Shown here: piece by piece, positions 49,601-56,639 of the stretch
Position numbering within the stretch: the stretch's first letter is position 1
How the letters are laid out: every line of letters starts with the position of its first letter
Source of the DNA: DASQYE01 sp036389315
Lineage (GTDB): Bacteria; Acidobacteriota; Blastocatellia; Pyrinomonadales; Pyrinomonadaceae
Length of the DNA stretch: 64,000 bases
Reading direction: 5' to 3'
Assembly: GCA_036389315.1 (NCBI GenBank)
Contig: DASVQF010000013.1
Location: forward strand, 118,256 to 182,255
Notes under the pieces: model-generated
Databases searched by the model: none
What the model was told of the DNA's origin: nothing
Seen by the model: the letters and a program-made list of their open reading frames with translations, nothing else
Made by a program: the position numbers and the translations under genes

Positions 49601-49863
49601 GCGGCCTCGACTTTCAACTCATAAGAACTCGGCAGCAGGTTCAAAAAGACGTAGGTTCCGTTGTCGTCCGTCGCCGTCGTGCGGCTCGTGCCTTTGCTTG
49701 TATCCGTGATGGTCACTGAAGCGCCGGGCACGGCCGCCCCGGCCGAGTCCGTGACCTGGCCGCGCAGCTCTGCCGTCGAGCTGGACGCCTGCGGAAAGAC
49801 CGAGGGAACGGCGAGGGCTAAGAGGAAGAGCAGGGACAAAGAAAGATGGGTCAGGCTTCTCAT
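46660..49863 (-). CDS. Oar-like TonB-dependent outer-membrane receptor
   Basis: The 1067-residue protein has a signal peptide (MRSLTHLSLSLLFLLALAVPSVFPQ), a carboxypeptidase-regulatory-like beta domain (about 30-110: RGQVTDSAGAAVPGASVTI), a plug domain with NLPISRRNYLDYALLTPGV, and a long beta-barrel ending RQLQFGIRFNF with terminal Phe. This is the CarbRD-TonB/Oar type abundant in Acidobacteriota. I chose ATG 49863 with AAGGAG 11 bases upstream; the frame continues to 50022 but crosses the promoter. The promoter carries the same operator as the fatty-acid gene, suggesting uptake of lipid or a hydrophobic substrate. Confidence 0.93.
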   Translation of the reverse strand: MRSLTHLSLSLLFLLALAVPSVFPQASSSTAELRGQVTDSAGAAVPGASVTITDTSKGTSRTTATDDNGTYVFLNLLPSSYELKVEAASKGFAPSSTRIELTVGQQANIPVQLGAGNVTATVNIVGGQEVVETDRTQQSSVVDERQITNLPISRRNYLDYALLTPGVSDADNISDASDFRVAQTPQSGLSFGGNNGRGNLVAVDGGETNTVSGGVQTTVNQEAVQEFQVLRNSYNAEFGGASGGIVNIISKSGSNRWSGSAFGLFRDEKFDARNAFDFNPSGESPFSRQQYGGSLGGPIQRDKTFFFTSIERFSQDETTFVNLLNDPNIFGLTSSQRTLFNALAGTPFAALATGLTASLTTTQARYPRTVALFTNASGQFPFNSSQTTFTARFDHNFSERDNAYLRFNLNDSVFENQAAGALTAVSRGRTLDSFNGGALFSENHQFNTNTVNELKLQYSYLNFKVIPNDPVGPELNIEGFGFFGRDIFLPSRTIQRQYDVLDNVSYVHDNHTFKFGGSFFATDVATANETFFGGRFNFGAAIPLSNIIVAAAGQPTLTALTGFLTANNPTLVPALSTPISALQSFNLNLPIVYQQGFGTSEVSSWTYRYALYGQDTWKVRQNFTLTYGLRYSISDEPFYMPLDKDDFQPRVGFSWDPWSDGKTAIRAGVGIFSGYTIYSVPNVTKTLSGFPGDPINIVLSTATSAPLGVPASTTIYGTLLAQGIIGNRTITAADLAQFGIVPRPGAPLEVRFRTEPNYETPTTYQASAGVQRDLGKGFSLELSYLFTRGLHLTRNRDINQFRKSGFNPTFGIPCFVRFPATVATSPTSCLGTSSDFTNPLRFQDNIYESSASSFYNAGTISVQRRFANNFSLNVHYTYSKSIDEVTDFNSDWSAQDPLNLRLDRAVSAFDQRHRAVFSGVFGSPWKNRILADWIFAPIFIAGSGRPFNLLLGFDANNDGRSQSDRPFAAGRNTGLGEPFYSFDARLARRFPFRETMFFELTFEGFNLFNRTNLTGINNVVGSLPLDQLRALSSTRARGNRAAAPTQPLGFTSAAAPRQLQFGIRFNF

Positions 49864-49996
49864 GGAAATATCTCCTTGATTGAAGCAAGTCATGACTGTC
49901 TGAGAGGCAGCCAGAAGACTGATTGCACCTGGGCTTACGGAGCGATTGAACTTAAAGGATGTGACCGGAATTTTTTTACGGGCCGAGCGATAACGG

Positions 49997-50041
49997 CTAC
50001 CGAACGGTCGGTAAAGTATCACCGGGGCGCGAAAAGGTCAA
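49997..50041 (-). promoter_or_regulatory. Promoter and TetR-type operator of the TonB receptor, copy 2
   Basis: On the minus strand, TTGACC (complement of 50036-50041) and TACTTT (complement of 50013-50018) are exactly 17 bases apart. The palindrome TACCGAACGGTCGGTA (49998-50013, arms TACCGA/TCGGTA) overlaps the end of the -10. The 33 bases 49997-50029 match 28609-28641 at 31 positions. The remainder of the gap to the receptor ATG is leader without another gene. Confidence 0.8.
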
Positions 50042-50133
50042 GCTTTTGTTCCGGCCTCAATCCGGGGGTTCAAGGCTTTGTTCCGCCGCCCAACTAATTG
50101 GCTTGAGCCGGTTTTATGGTAGGCTTGAGGGCG

Positions 50134-51816
50134 ATGGCGGGTGATGAGAAGAATGTCATGGAGCGCGACGGCTTCGTTCAAAGGCTCAGGTGGCTGATTG
50201 CGGGGCGGATGCTGGCGGCCGTCCTGCTGTTGCTGCTGAGCGCGCTGTGGACGCGCGAGGGCTTCGGCGACGCTTCGAGCGGCAACACTCTGCGCGGCGC
50301 GCTGCCGATCTTTCTGTGCGTCGTAGTGCTGACGTTCCTCTACGTGCTGGCGCTGCGCTTCCTGGGCCGCTTGGCCTGGCAAGGCGCTGGGCAGTTGTTC
50401 GCGGACGTGCTGTTGGGGACGTGGCTCGTCTGGGTGACGGGCGATGTCTACTCGCCTTACATCGCGCTCTACGTGATTATCATAGCCATCGCCAGCATCC
50501 TCCTGGGCCCGAGGGGCGCGCTCATCACTTCCGTCGGGTGCGTCGTAGCCTTCACAGGGCTCGCTATGGCCGCCGTCACGGGCGCGCTTCCGCACTTTAC
50601 ACAGGAGGCCGTCACGGCTCCCATGTCGAAGGCGGTCGAGACCATAGGCATTAACGACGTGGCCTTCCTGGTGGTCGGGCTGCTCTCGGCGCGCCTCACC
50701 GAGCGGCAGTCACGCTCGGACGTGCGATTGATCGCGGCGACTCAATCGCTGGCTTCCCTTCGCGCGCTGCACGAGCGCATAGTCGAGTCCATTCGCTCCG
50801 GCGTCGTCACGACAGACCTCGAAGGCAGAATCTTTACCTTCAACGCGGCGGCCGAAGAGATCACGGGCTACAAGGCCGCAGACGTGCGCGGGCAGGAGGC
50901 TTCGATCTTTTTCGGAGACCTGGCCGAGCACATCTCGGACTCTCTTCAGGCGGCCGAGGCCGGAGAGACGAGCCCGCGTTTCGAGGCGTCGTGCCTCACT
51001 CCCGAAGGCTTGCGCGTGCGCTTGGGCTTCAGCATCTTCCCGCTCTTCGCCGAATCGGGCGAGACCACCGGGCTCGTTATCACCTTCCAGGATTTGACGG
51101 AGGTGCGCGCCCTGGAAGAGATTTCGCGCCGTCAGGACAGGCTCGCGGCAGTCGGGCGCGTGGCCGCCTCCATCGCGCACGAGATCAGAAACCCATTGGC
51201 TGCGATGCGCGGCTCGATACAGGTCTTACGCTCGGAGGTGGACGGCAACTCCGCCCAGGCCGAGCTGATGGAGATCATCCTGCGCGAATCCGACCGCCTC
51301 AATCGCATCATCACGGACTATCTGACGTACGCGCGCCCGCGCGCCTCTGCGCTCGTAGCCGAGGACGTGCGCGACCTCCTGCGCGAGACCTTCACGCTCT
51401 TGCGCCATAGCGACGAGCTGCGCGAGGATCACCACCTGGAAGCAGACCTCCCCGAAGAGCCAATGATGGCGCTGGCCGACGCGGCGCAATTGAAGCAGGT
51501 CTTTTGGAACCTCTCGCGCAACGCTTTGCAGGCGATGCCGCAGGGCGGGACGCTCAGCGTCGAATTGAAGCGCCAGGCCAACGGGCGCTTATCAATCGTC
51601 TTCAAGGACACGGGCCGTGGGATGACGCCCGAACAGGTCGAGCATCTCTTCGAGCCTTTCTCTTCGACGACGGGCGGGACGGGCCTCGGCCTCTCGATTG
51701 TTTACCAGATCATTCGCGAGCACGGTGGTACAATCAATGTCCGGAGCCGTGAAGGGCAGGGCACGACCATTACGATTGAGCTGCCCGGAGGCAAGAGGTC
51801 AGAGCCGAGGGGCTAG
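50134..51816 (+). CDS. pilS: PilS-like membrane sensor histidine kinase
   Basis: A kinase of 560 residues: about six N-terminal helices (residues 20-190), a PAS domain (about 215-325, GVVTTDLEGRIFTFNAAAEEITGY), HisKA with phosphoacceptor His in AASIAHEIRNPLAAM, and HATPase with NLSRNALQAMP, DTGRGMTPEQVEHLFEPF and GTGLGLSI. This layout is that of PilS/NtrB. It probably senses a membrane or surface cue and phosphorylates the adjacent regulator. I chose ATG 50134 after TTGAGGGCG; ATG 50116 and 50158 are alternatives. Confidence 0.9.
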   Translation: MAGDEKNVMERDGFVQRLRWLIAGRMLAAVLLLLLSALWTREGFGDASSGNTLRGALPIFLCVVVLTFLYVLALRFLGRLAWQGAGQLFADVLLGTWLVWVTGDVYSPYIALYVIIIAIASILLGPRGALITSVGCVVAFTGLAMAAVTGALPHFTQEAVTAPMSKAVETIGINDVAFLVVGLLSARLTERQSRSDVRLIAATQSLASLRALHERIVESIRSGVVTTDLEGRIFTFNAAAEEITGYKAADVRGQEASIFFGDLAEHISDSLQAAEAGETSPRFEASCLTPEGLRVRLGFSIFPLFAESGETTGLVITFQDLTEVRALEEISRRQDRLAAVGRVAASIAHEIRNPLAAMRGSIQVLRSEVDGNSAQAELMEIILRESDRLNRIITDYLTYARPRASALVAEDVRDLLRETFTLLRHSDELREDHHLEADLPEEPMMALADAAQLKQVFWNLSRNALQAMPQGGTLSVELKRQANGRLSIVFKDTGRGMTPEQVEHLFEPFSSTTGGTGLGLSIVYQIIREHGGTINVRSREGQGTTITIELPGGKRSEPRG

Positions 51817-51844
51817 AAGCTGACATCTAACATCTCAAACTGTT

Positions 51845-53371
51845 ATGGCAAATCTTCTCATTGTTGACGACGAACAGAGCATGCGACAGCTTTTGTCGCT
51901 CGTCTTCTCGCGCGAGGGCCACCAGGTTCACGCGGCCGAGAACGGGCGTCTCGCTTTAGAGTACCTGCGCAGCAGCGGCGGCGCGACCGTTGACCTGATT
52001 ATCTCCGACGTGAAGATGCCGGACATGGGCGGCATAGAGCTGTTGACGGCTGCGCGAGAGCTTTTGCCGGACGTGGTGGTCGTGATGATGACGGCCTTTG
52101 CGACGGTCGAGACGGCCCGCGAGGCTTTCAAGCTCGGCGCGGACGACTTTATTCAGAAGCCGTTCGACATAGAGGAGCTGAAGCTGATCGTCGCCAAAGG
52201 GTTGGAGAAGCTGGCGCTCAAAGAAGAGATCAAGACGCTCATCAAAGAGCAGCGCCAGCGCGGCAACCTCGGCAACATCATCGGCCACTCGGAAAGGATG
52301 CAGGCCGTTTACCAGATGATCGAGACTGTCGCCGAAGTGCAGTCAACAGTACTGGTGACGGGCGAATCGGGGACGGGCAAGGAGCTTGTGGCGCGCGCCA
52401 TACATGACCTCAGCCCCCGCGCCGAGCGGCCCTTCGTTTCGATCAACTGCGGAGCCTTCACCGAGACGCTCCTTGAGTCGGAGCTGTTCGGCTACGTCAA
52501 AGGCTCCTTCACGGGCGCGACGACCAATCGCAAGGGGCTCTTCGAGGCGGCCAATCGCGGCACGATCTTTCTGGACGAGATAGGCGAGATGTCTGCGGCG
52601 ATGCAGGTCAAGCTCCTCAGAGTCCTGCAAGAGCGCAAGGTGCGCCCCGTCGGCGCGCACGACGAGCTTGAGATAGACACGCGCGTCATCGCGGCCACCA
52701 ACCGCGACCTCTCCGCGATGGTCAAGGACGGAAGCTTTCGCGAAGACCTCTTCTATCGCGTCTCGGTGATTCCGATTGAGCTGCCGCCGCTCAGGGAGCG
52801 TAGCGAAGACATTACGGAGCTGGCCGAGCACTTCGTCAAGAAATATTGTCAGCAAACGGGCCGCACGCTGACCATCAGCGAGAAGGCGCTCCGATTGCTC
52901 GAAGCCTATTCCTGGCCCGGCAACGTGCGCGAGCTGGAACACACCATCGAGCGCGCCGTGGCCTTAGAGCGCTCGACCTCCATCCAGCCCGAACGCTTGC
53001 CCGAACAGATCACCAGCTACAATCCGGAGTTTGCGCGCCGCCACGACCAAGACCCCTACGAGCTGCCGGAGTCGGGCCTCAACCTGGTGGCCCATCTCGA
53101 ACACCTGGAAAAGAGCTACGTCCTCGAAGCCCTGCAACGCACGGGTTACAGCCAATCGCGCGCCGCCGAGCTGCTGCATCTCTCCGTGCGCTCGCTTCGT
53201 CACCTGCTGGACAAGTACGACATCCGCAGCCTCACAGCGCAGATGCGCGAAGATAATCGTCGCTCGACTGACACCACGCCCCGCCGCCGCGCGACAGACC
53301 CGGAGCCGAGACGACGCGCAGGCGACGCGCCCACTACACCAACAAGTGATCGCGCGGCCGGTGGCAGCTAG
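51845..53371 (+). CDS. pilR: PilR-like sigma-54-dependent response regulator
   Basis: The 508-residue NtrC-family protein has a receiver domain with phosphoacceptor Asp in LIISDVKMPD (about D55), AAA+ domain with Walker A GESGTGKE (about 173-180), sigma-54 contact loop GSFTGA (about 220-225, the Ser variant typical of PilR), Walker B TIFLDEIGEM, and a Fis-type HTH (about 430-460: YSQSRAAELLHLSVRSLRHLL). A basic RRRATDPEPRRRA tail follows, unusual for the family. It is 28 bases after the kinase. Pilus genes are not in the window, so the regulon is unproven. Confidence 0.93.
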   Translation: MANLLIVDDEQSMRQLLSLVFSREGHQVHAAENGRLALEYLRSSGGATVDLIISDVKMPDMGGIELLTAARELLPDVVVVMMTAFATVETAREAFKLGADDFIQKPFDIEELKLIVAKGLEKLALKEEIKTLIKEQRQRGNLGNIIGHSERMQAVYQMIETVAEVQSTVLVTGESGTGKELVARAIHDLSPRAERPFVSINCGAFTETLLESELFGYVKGSFTGATTNRKGLFEAANRGTIFLDEIGEMSAAMQVKLLRVLQERKVRPVGAHDELEIDTRVIAATNRDLSAMVKDGSFREDLFYRVSVIPIELPPLRERSEDITELAEHFVKKYCQQTGRTLTISEKALRLLEAYSWPGNVRELEHTIERAVALERSTSIQPERLPEQITSYNPEFARRHDQDPYELPESGLNLVAHLEHLEKSYVLEALQRTGYSQSRAAELLHLSVRSLRHLLDKYDIRSLTAQMREDNRRSTDTTPRRRATDPEPRRRAGDAPTTPTSDRAAGGS

Positions 53372-53492
53372 TGAGGTTGTGCCTCACTGCTCCTCTTCAT
53401 AAATAAGGCTCGATGAAAGTATTGGAACTTTCAGCCGGTCTGTGCGTCATTGCTGGCGTGTTGTTAGACTTGCTAGACCGGAGCCTTATCTG

Positions 53493-53891
53493 ATGAACAG
53501 GAAAGTTTCCATTTTAGTGTTGAGTGCCGTGGCGCTCTTCGGCCTTCTGGCCTGGGGGCTGGGGAGCCTGACGCTTGCGACGACAAAATCGGCAACGAAC
53601 GAGCCGCCATCCCAGCGCGCGCAGGTGAGCGAGTGGGAATATTGTGCGATCACAGGGATTGACTATCTCTCGGACGAAGGCGTGAACAGAAGGTATCGGG
53701 TCACCATAGTCTATTCGCGAGACTACGGCACGCGCCCCGAACAATTTAATCTGGAACCGACGGCCAATCCTTTATTCTCGACTCTGCGTAAGCTTGGCAA
53801 TGACGGCTGGGAGTTGGTGGGCCCACAGGACAACACGGGCTTTGGCGGCTACAGCCCGACGGGCCTCTTCTTCAAACGCCCGAAGCCTTAG
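53493..53891 (+). CDS. Small exported or membrane-anchored protein, DUF4177-like
   Basis: A protein of 132 residues with an N-terminal hydrophobic segment (about 5-30), then a globular region starting SEWEYCAITGI and ending LRKLGNDGWELVGPQ, a pattern seen in DUF4177-type small proteins. Function is unknown. I chose ATG 53493, since the first 17 codons of the longer frame (from 53442) lie in noncoding-looking sequence. The upstream gap 53372-53492 has no recognised signal. Confidence 0.7.
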   Translation: MNRKVSILVLSAVALFGLLAWGLGSLTLATTKSATNEPPSQRAQVSEWEYCAITGIDYLSDEGVNRRYRVTIVYSRDYGTRPEQFNLEPTANPLFSTLRKLGNDGWELVGPQDNTGFGGYSPTGLFFKRPKP

Positions 53892-53912
53892 CGGCGCTCT
53901 GCTGCCGCGCTC

Positions 53913-54503
53913 TTAAATCCCCGCGCCGTCCATGAACTGGTCGGGCGTGTATTGGCCCACCTCTGAGCTTCCGACCTTGTAGGTGTTGAGGACGCCGAGC
54001 GGCGGCGCATACAGGTGCAGCGTGACGAGGTTGCGGCCGCTGACTTCAGGGTTGCCGAGCTGGTGTATTTCGGGGACGGCCGCGCCCGTCACGCCTCCGC
54101 CTCGCCATTCGCGCGCCGTCTGATAGTAAAGCTCCTTCGCCTCGTTCAAAGCGAACATGGTCTCCCACATCACGCCCTCGCAGACGCGCACCGCGCCGTG
54201 CGAGCCGTTGTGGTCGTGTATGGGCGTGCGCTGGCCGGGCCGCCAGCAGAGCACCAGCAGCTCGGCATAGTCGTTACGAAAGACGCGGTGGCGCGCATAG
54301 GTTCCCGCCTTGAAGCCCATGTAGGGACGCAGGTCTTCCGGCTCGACCGACACTTCTCGCAGCCAGGAGTTGATCTCTTCCAGAGACGGCACATCGCGCA
54401 AGGCTTCCAGCTTACTGCGCAGCGCGCGGAAGGATTGAGGGAGAGTCTCGTCCTGCTCGACTGTCAACGGAAGATGTTTTGAAGACGTGACGGTTGTAGA
54501 CAT
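53913..54503 (-). CDS. Cysteine dioxygenase
   Basis: A protein of 196 residues that oxidises cysteine to cysteine sulfinate with Fe(II). The iron ligands are visible as HDH in RTPIHDHNGSHG and the later EIHQLGN His. VCEGVMWE holds the Cys and LHLYAPP the Tyr that form the thioether cofactor in type I enzymes. I chose ATG 54503, with AAGGAG about 12 bases upstream; the open frame to 54617 has no ribosome-binding site. It is followed on the same strand by nothing related; glycerate kinase lies upstream. Confidence 0.92.
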   Translation of the reverse strand: MSTTVTSSKHLPLTVEQDETLPQSFRALRSKLEALRDVPSLEEINSWLREVSVEPEDLRPYMGFKAGTYARHRVFRNDYAELLVLCWRPGQRTPIHDHNGSHGAVRVCEGVMWETMFALNEAKELYYQTAREWRGGGVTGAAVPEIHQLGNPEVSGRNLVTLHLYAPPLGVLNTYKVGSSEVGQYTPDQFMDGAGI

Positions 54504-54613
54504 GAATTGCAATGCTCCTTCGGCAGCGCGCTCGCTCTCTTCTGATAGCTTGGGCCATGAGCCGCAGGCCCTACCCACTTGCGACGGTTTATATCCCTCC
54601 GAGAGGCCGCGAG

Positions 54614-56020
54614 TCAAATTGTGCGGGGAGAATCAAAAGGGCTCGCGCCTGATCGCGCCAGCAAGACGCGCAAGTCGCGAACGTTGGTTCCGGTCGGCCC
54701 CGTCATGATCGTATCACCCAGGGCATCGAAGAAGGAATAAGCATCGCTCGCCTGGAGGAAACGCTGCGCGTCGAGACCGAGAGCGCGTGCGCGTTCAATC
54801 GTATTCGATGCGGCGAGCGCGCCCGCCGCCGGGCTATTGCCGTCAATGCCGTCCGTCCCGGCGCTGAGCGCGACCGCCTCCGCAGGCAAAAGCTCGCGCG
54901 CGCGGCTTCCTTCACCATCACGCTCGTCCATCTCAATCGCGCAGCGCAGGGCCGTCTCGGCGTTACGTCCGCCGATGCCTTTGCCACGAACAGGGCATGC
55001 GAATTCGCCGCCCGAGATCAGGCACACGGCTGCGCTCCCGCCCGTGCTTGCAGAGCCGTGCAGGGCCAGAAGCCTTTCAATCATCTCGCGACAACCTGCG
55101 GCCACGGGCTGCTCTACTAGATCGCCGGCAATCTCCACCGCGTAGCCGCGCGCGCGTGCTTCACGGGCCGCCGCTTCCATCGCGCTGCGGTTGTCGAGCA
55201 GCACGTAATGCGCGCGCACAGCTTCGCCCGGGACGGAGGCTTTCTGCTCGTCCGCCCGGTCAATGACTCGCAGGATGGATTGGGGCAGGCGGCCGGCCAG
55301 GCGGTAGCGTGCGACAACCTTTCGAGCATCGAACGCTTCGGCGTACGGATCAATCGTTGGCCCGGAAGCGACATCAGCCTCTCGGCCCTCGCCCGTGTCT
55401 GAGATGATGAGCGTCACTTGCGGGGCATGAGGGGCGCGCGCAGAGAGGCCGCCTCCTTTGATCGCAGAGAAGGCGCGCCGCACAGCATTGATCTCGGCTA
55501 TCGCCGCTCCGCATGAGACGAGCACGCGATTGGCCTCGCGTAGCTCCTGAAGCGTAATCCGTTCATCGCGCGGCCACTCGATCATGGCTGAGCCGCCGCC
55601 GGAGATGAGAAAGACTACGGGCGCGCGCTCGGCCTCCGCGCGTTCCAGCAGCTCGAAGGCTGTTTGCGCCGCACGCATACTCTCCTCGTCGGGCAGAGGA
55701 TGGCCGCCTTCCATCAAGCGCCAGCGCGTGCGTGTGAAAGATTGAGAGCGTTCGGAGCGTGGGCCAACGGCGAGTCCCGCCTTGACCCTTGGGCCAAGAA
55801 GGTCTTCAAGCGCCGTGGCCATCGAAAACGCGGCCTTGCCCAGGGCAATCACGTAGACGGCAGCGCCGCTTGCAGAAAGGTCGAAAGAGTTTTCGGCTAG
55901 ATGCAGGCGAGAGCCGTCCAACTTGACGGCCCTAAGCACGGCGGCGCGAGCGTCCGCGCCCTTGAGCCCGGCCCGAAAAATTTCCATCGCGTCGCGCTTC
56001 AGCTCTGTCTGACTGGTCAC
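54614..56020 (-). CDS. Glycerate 2-kinase (GckA/TtuD type)
   Basis: The 468-residue protein is a DUF4147/MOFRL-type kinase that phosphorylates D-glycerate to 2-phosphoglycerate. N-terminal GKAAFSMATALED, FLISGGGSAMIEWP, and NAVRRAFSAIKGGGLS are typical, with the C-terminal MOFRL motif GTDGIDGNSPAAGA and MTGPTGTNVRDL. It starts at a GTG (56020), without a clear ribosome-binding site; an ATG at 55988 is possible. Could connect glycerate from sugar-acid breakdown to glycolysis. Confidence 0.92.
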   Translation of the reverse strand: MTSQTELKRDAMEIFRAGLKGADARAAVLRAVKLDGSRLHLAENSFDLSASGAAVYVIALGKAAFSMATALEDLLGPRVKAGLAVGPRSERSQSFTRTRWRLMEGGHPLPDEESMRAAQTAFELLERAEAERAPVVFLISGGGSAMIEWPRDERITLQELREANRVLVSCGAAIAEINAVRRAFSAIKGGGLSARAPHAPQVTLIISDTGEGREADVASGPTIDPYAEAFDARKVVARYRLAGRLPQSILRVIDRADEQKASVPGEAVRAHYVLLDNRSAMEAAAREARARGYAVEIAGDLVEQPVAAGCREMIERLLALHGSASTGGSAAVCLISGGEFACPVRGKGIGGRNAETALRCAIEMDERDGEGSRARELLPAEAVALSAGTDGIDGNSPAAGALAASNTIERARALGLDAQRFLQASDAYSFFDALGDTIMTGPTGTNVRDLRVLLARSGASPFDSPRTI

Positions 56021-56033
56021 AAGGCTTTGCGGG

Positions 56034-56444
56034 CTACTCCACTGTGATTTGCGCGCGCATGGCGCGGAAGCGGCGTTCGCTGATGCCGGGCACTATGAGC
56101 AGATGCTCAACGCGCCGAAAGCGGCCCTGCTCGCGGCGATACGAGACGATGCGTGCGGCCAGGGCCTTGCCTACGCCGGGCAGCCTTTCCAACTCCTCCG
56201 GCGACGCCGTGTTGATGTTGACGAGCACTGCTGCTGCTGCGGCTCCGCTCACCTGCTGCCGCGAAGTCTCAAGAGTCGTTCGTTCAGAGATGAGCGACGT
56301 GTGACGTGGCAATTTGACGCACGCACAGAAGAGCGGCGTGACCGCCAGGAGCAGGAGCAGAAGCAAGGCCGGCCGCAGGTTTACGGCCTCGAAGATGTTT
56401 CTCGTCTCGGCCTGGTGCGCGGCATCAGATGATGAGGCTAACAT
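56034..56444 (-). CDS. ComEA-like helix-hairpin-helix protein, possible lipoprotein
   Basis: The 136-residue protein has a hydrophobic N-terminal span (about 25-42) ending PLFCAC, which could be a lipobox, and a C-terminal double helix-hairpin-helix: NINTASPEELERLPGVGKALAARIVSYRREQGRF then LLIVPGISERRF. ComEA proteins bind incoming DNA during natural transformation. It ends 13 bases before the glycerate kinase start on the same strand. No other competence genes are nearby. Confidence 0.85.
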   Translation of the reverse strand: MLASSSDAAHQAETRNIFEAVNLRPALLLLLLLAVTPLFCACVKLPRHTSLISERTTLETSRQQVSGAAAAAVLVNINTASPEELERLPGVGKALAARIVSYRREQGRFRRVEHLLIVPGISERRFRAMRAQITVE

Positions 56445-56514
56445 TTATGCTACGAACGTGTGCAAAATGCTAGAAGTCTAAAAAATTCAGGAACTTGTAA
56501 CACGGAAACGCCCC

Positions 56515-56550
56515 TTTTCCACAGGCTTTTCCACAGATTCCTGTGGAAAA
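56515..56550. promoter_or_regulatory. Three TTTTCCACA DnaA-box-like sites
   Basis: TTTTCCACA occurs at 56515-56523 and 56527-56535 and in reverse at 56542-56550. Copies 2 and 3 form an inverted repeat with 10-base arms around ATTC. They lie between the ftsK stop and the ComEA-like gene. TTTTCCACA differs from the E. coli DnaA consensus at one base. Could be a DnaA-controlled promoter or a hairpin; a replication origin is not indicated by the neighbours. The rest of gap 56445-56639 shows no gene. Confidence 0.45.
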
Positions 56551-56639
56551 TTGTCGAAACTATGGCGGGCTTAGAAGAAGGCTGGAAACCGGACTCTTCT
56601 CTGAAGCCCCGGCCGTTTCGACCTGGATTCCGCGCCTTC

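Noticed and set aside
53440..53492. Possible sigma-54 promoter before the small exported protein downstream of PilR
   Set aside because: The GG and GC elements are about 15 bases apart instead of 10, so it does not fit the -24/-12 pattern.
56445..56639. Replication origin
   Set aside because: DnaA-like boxes are present, but there is no dnaA/dnaN, no AT-rich unwinding region, and the gap is only 195 bases.
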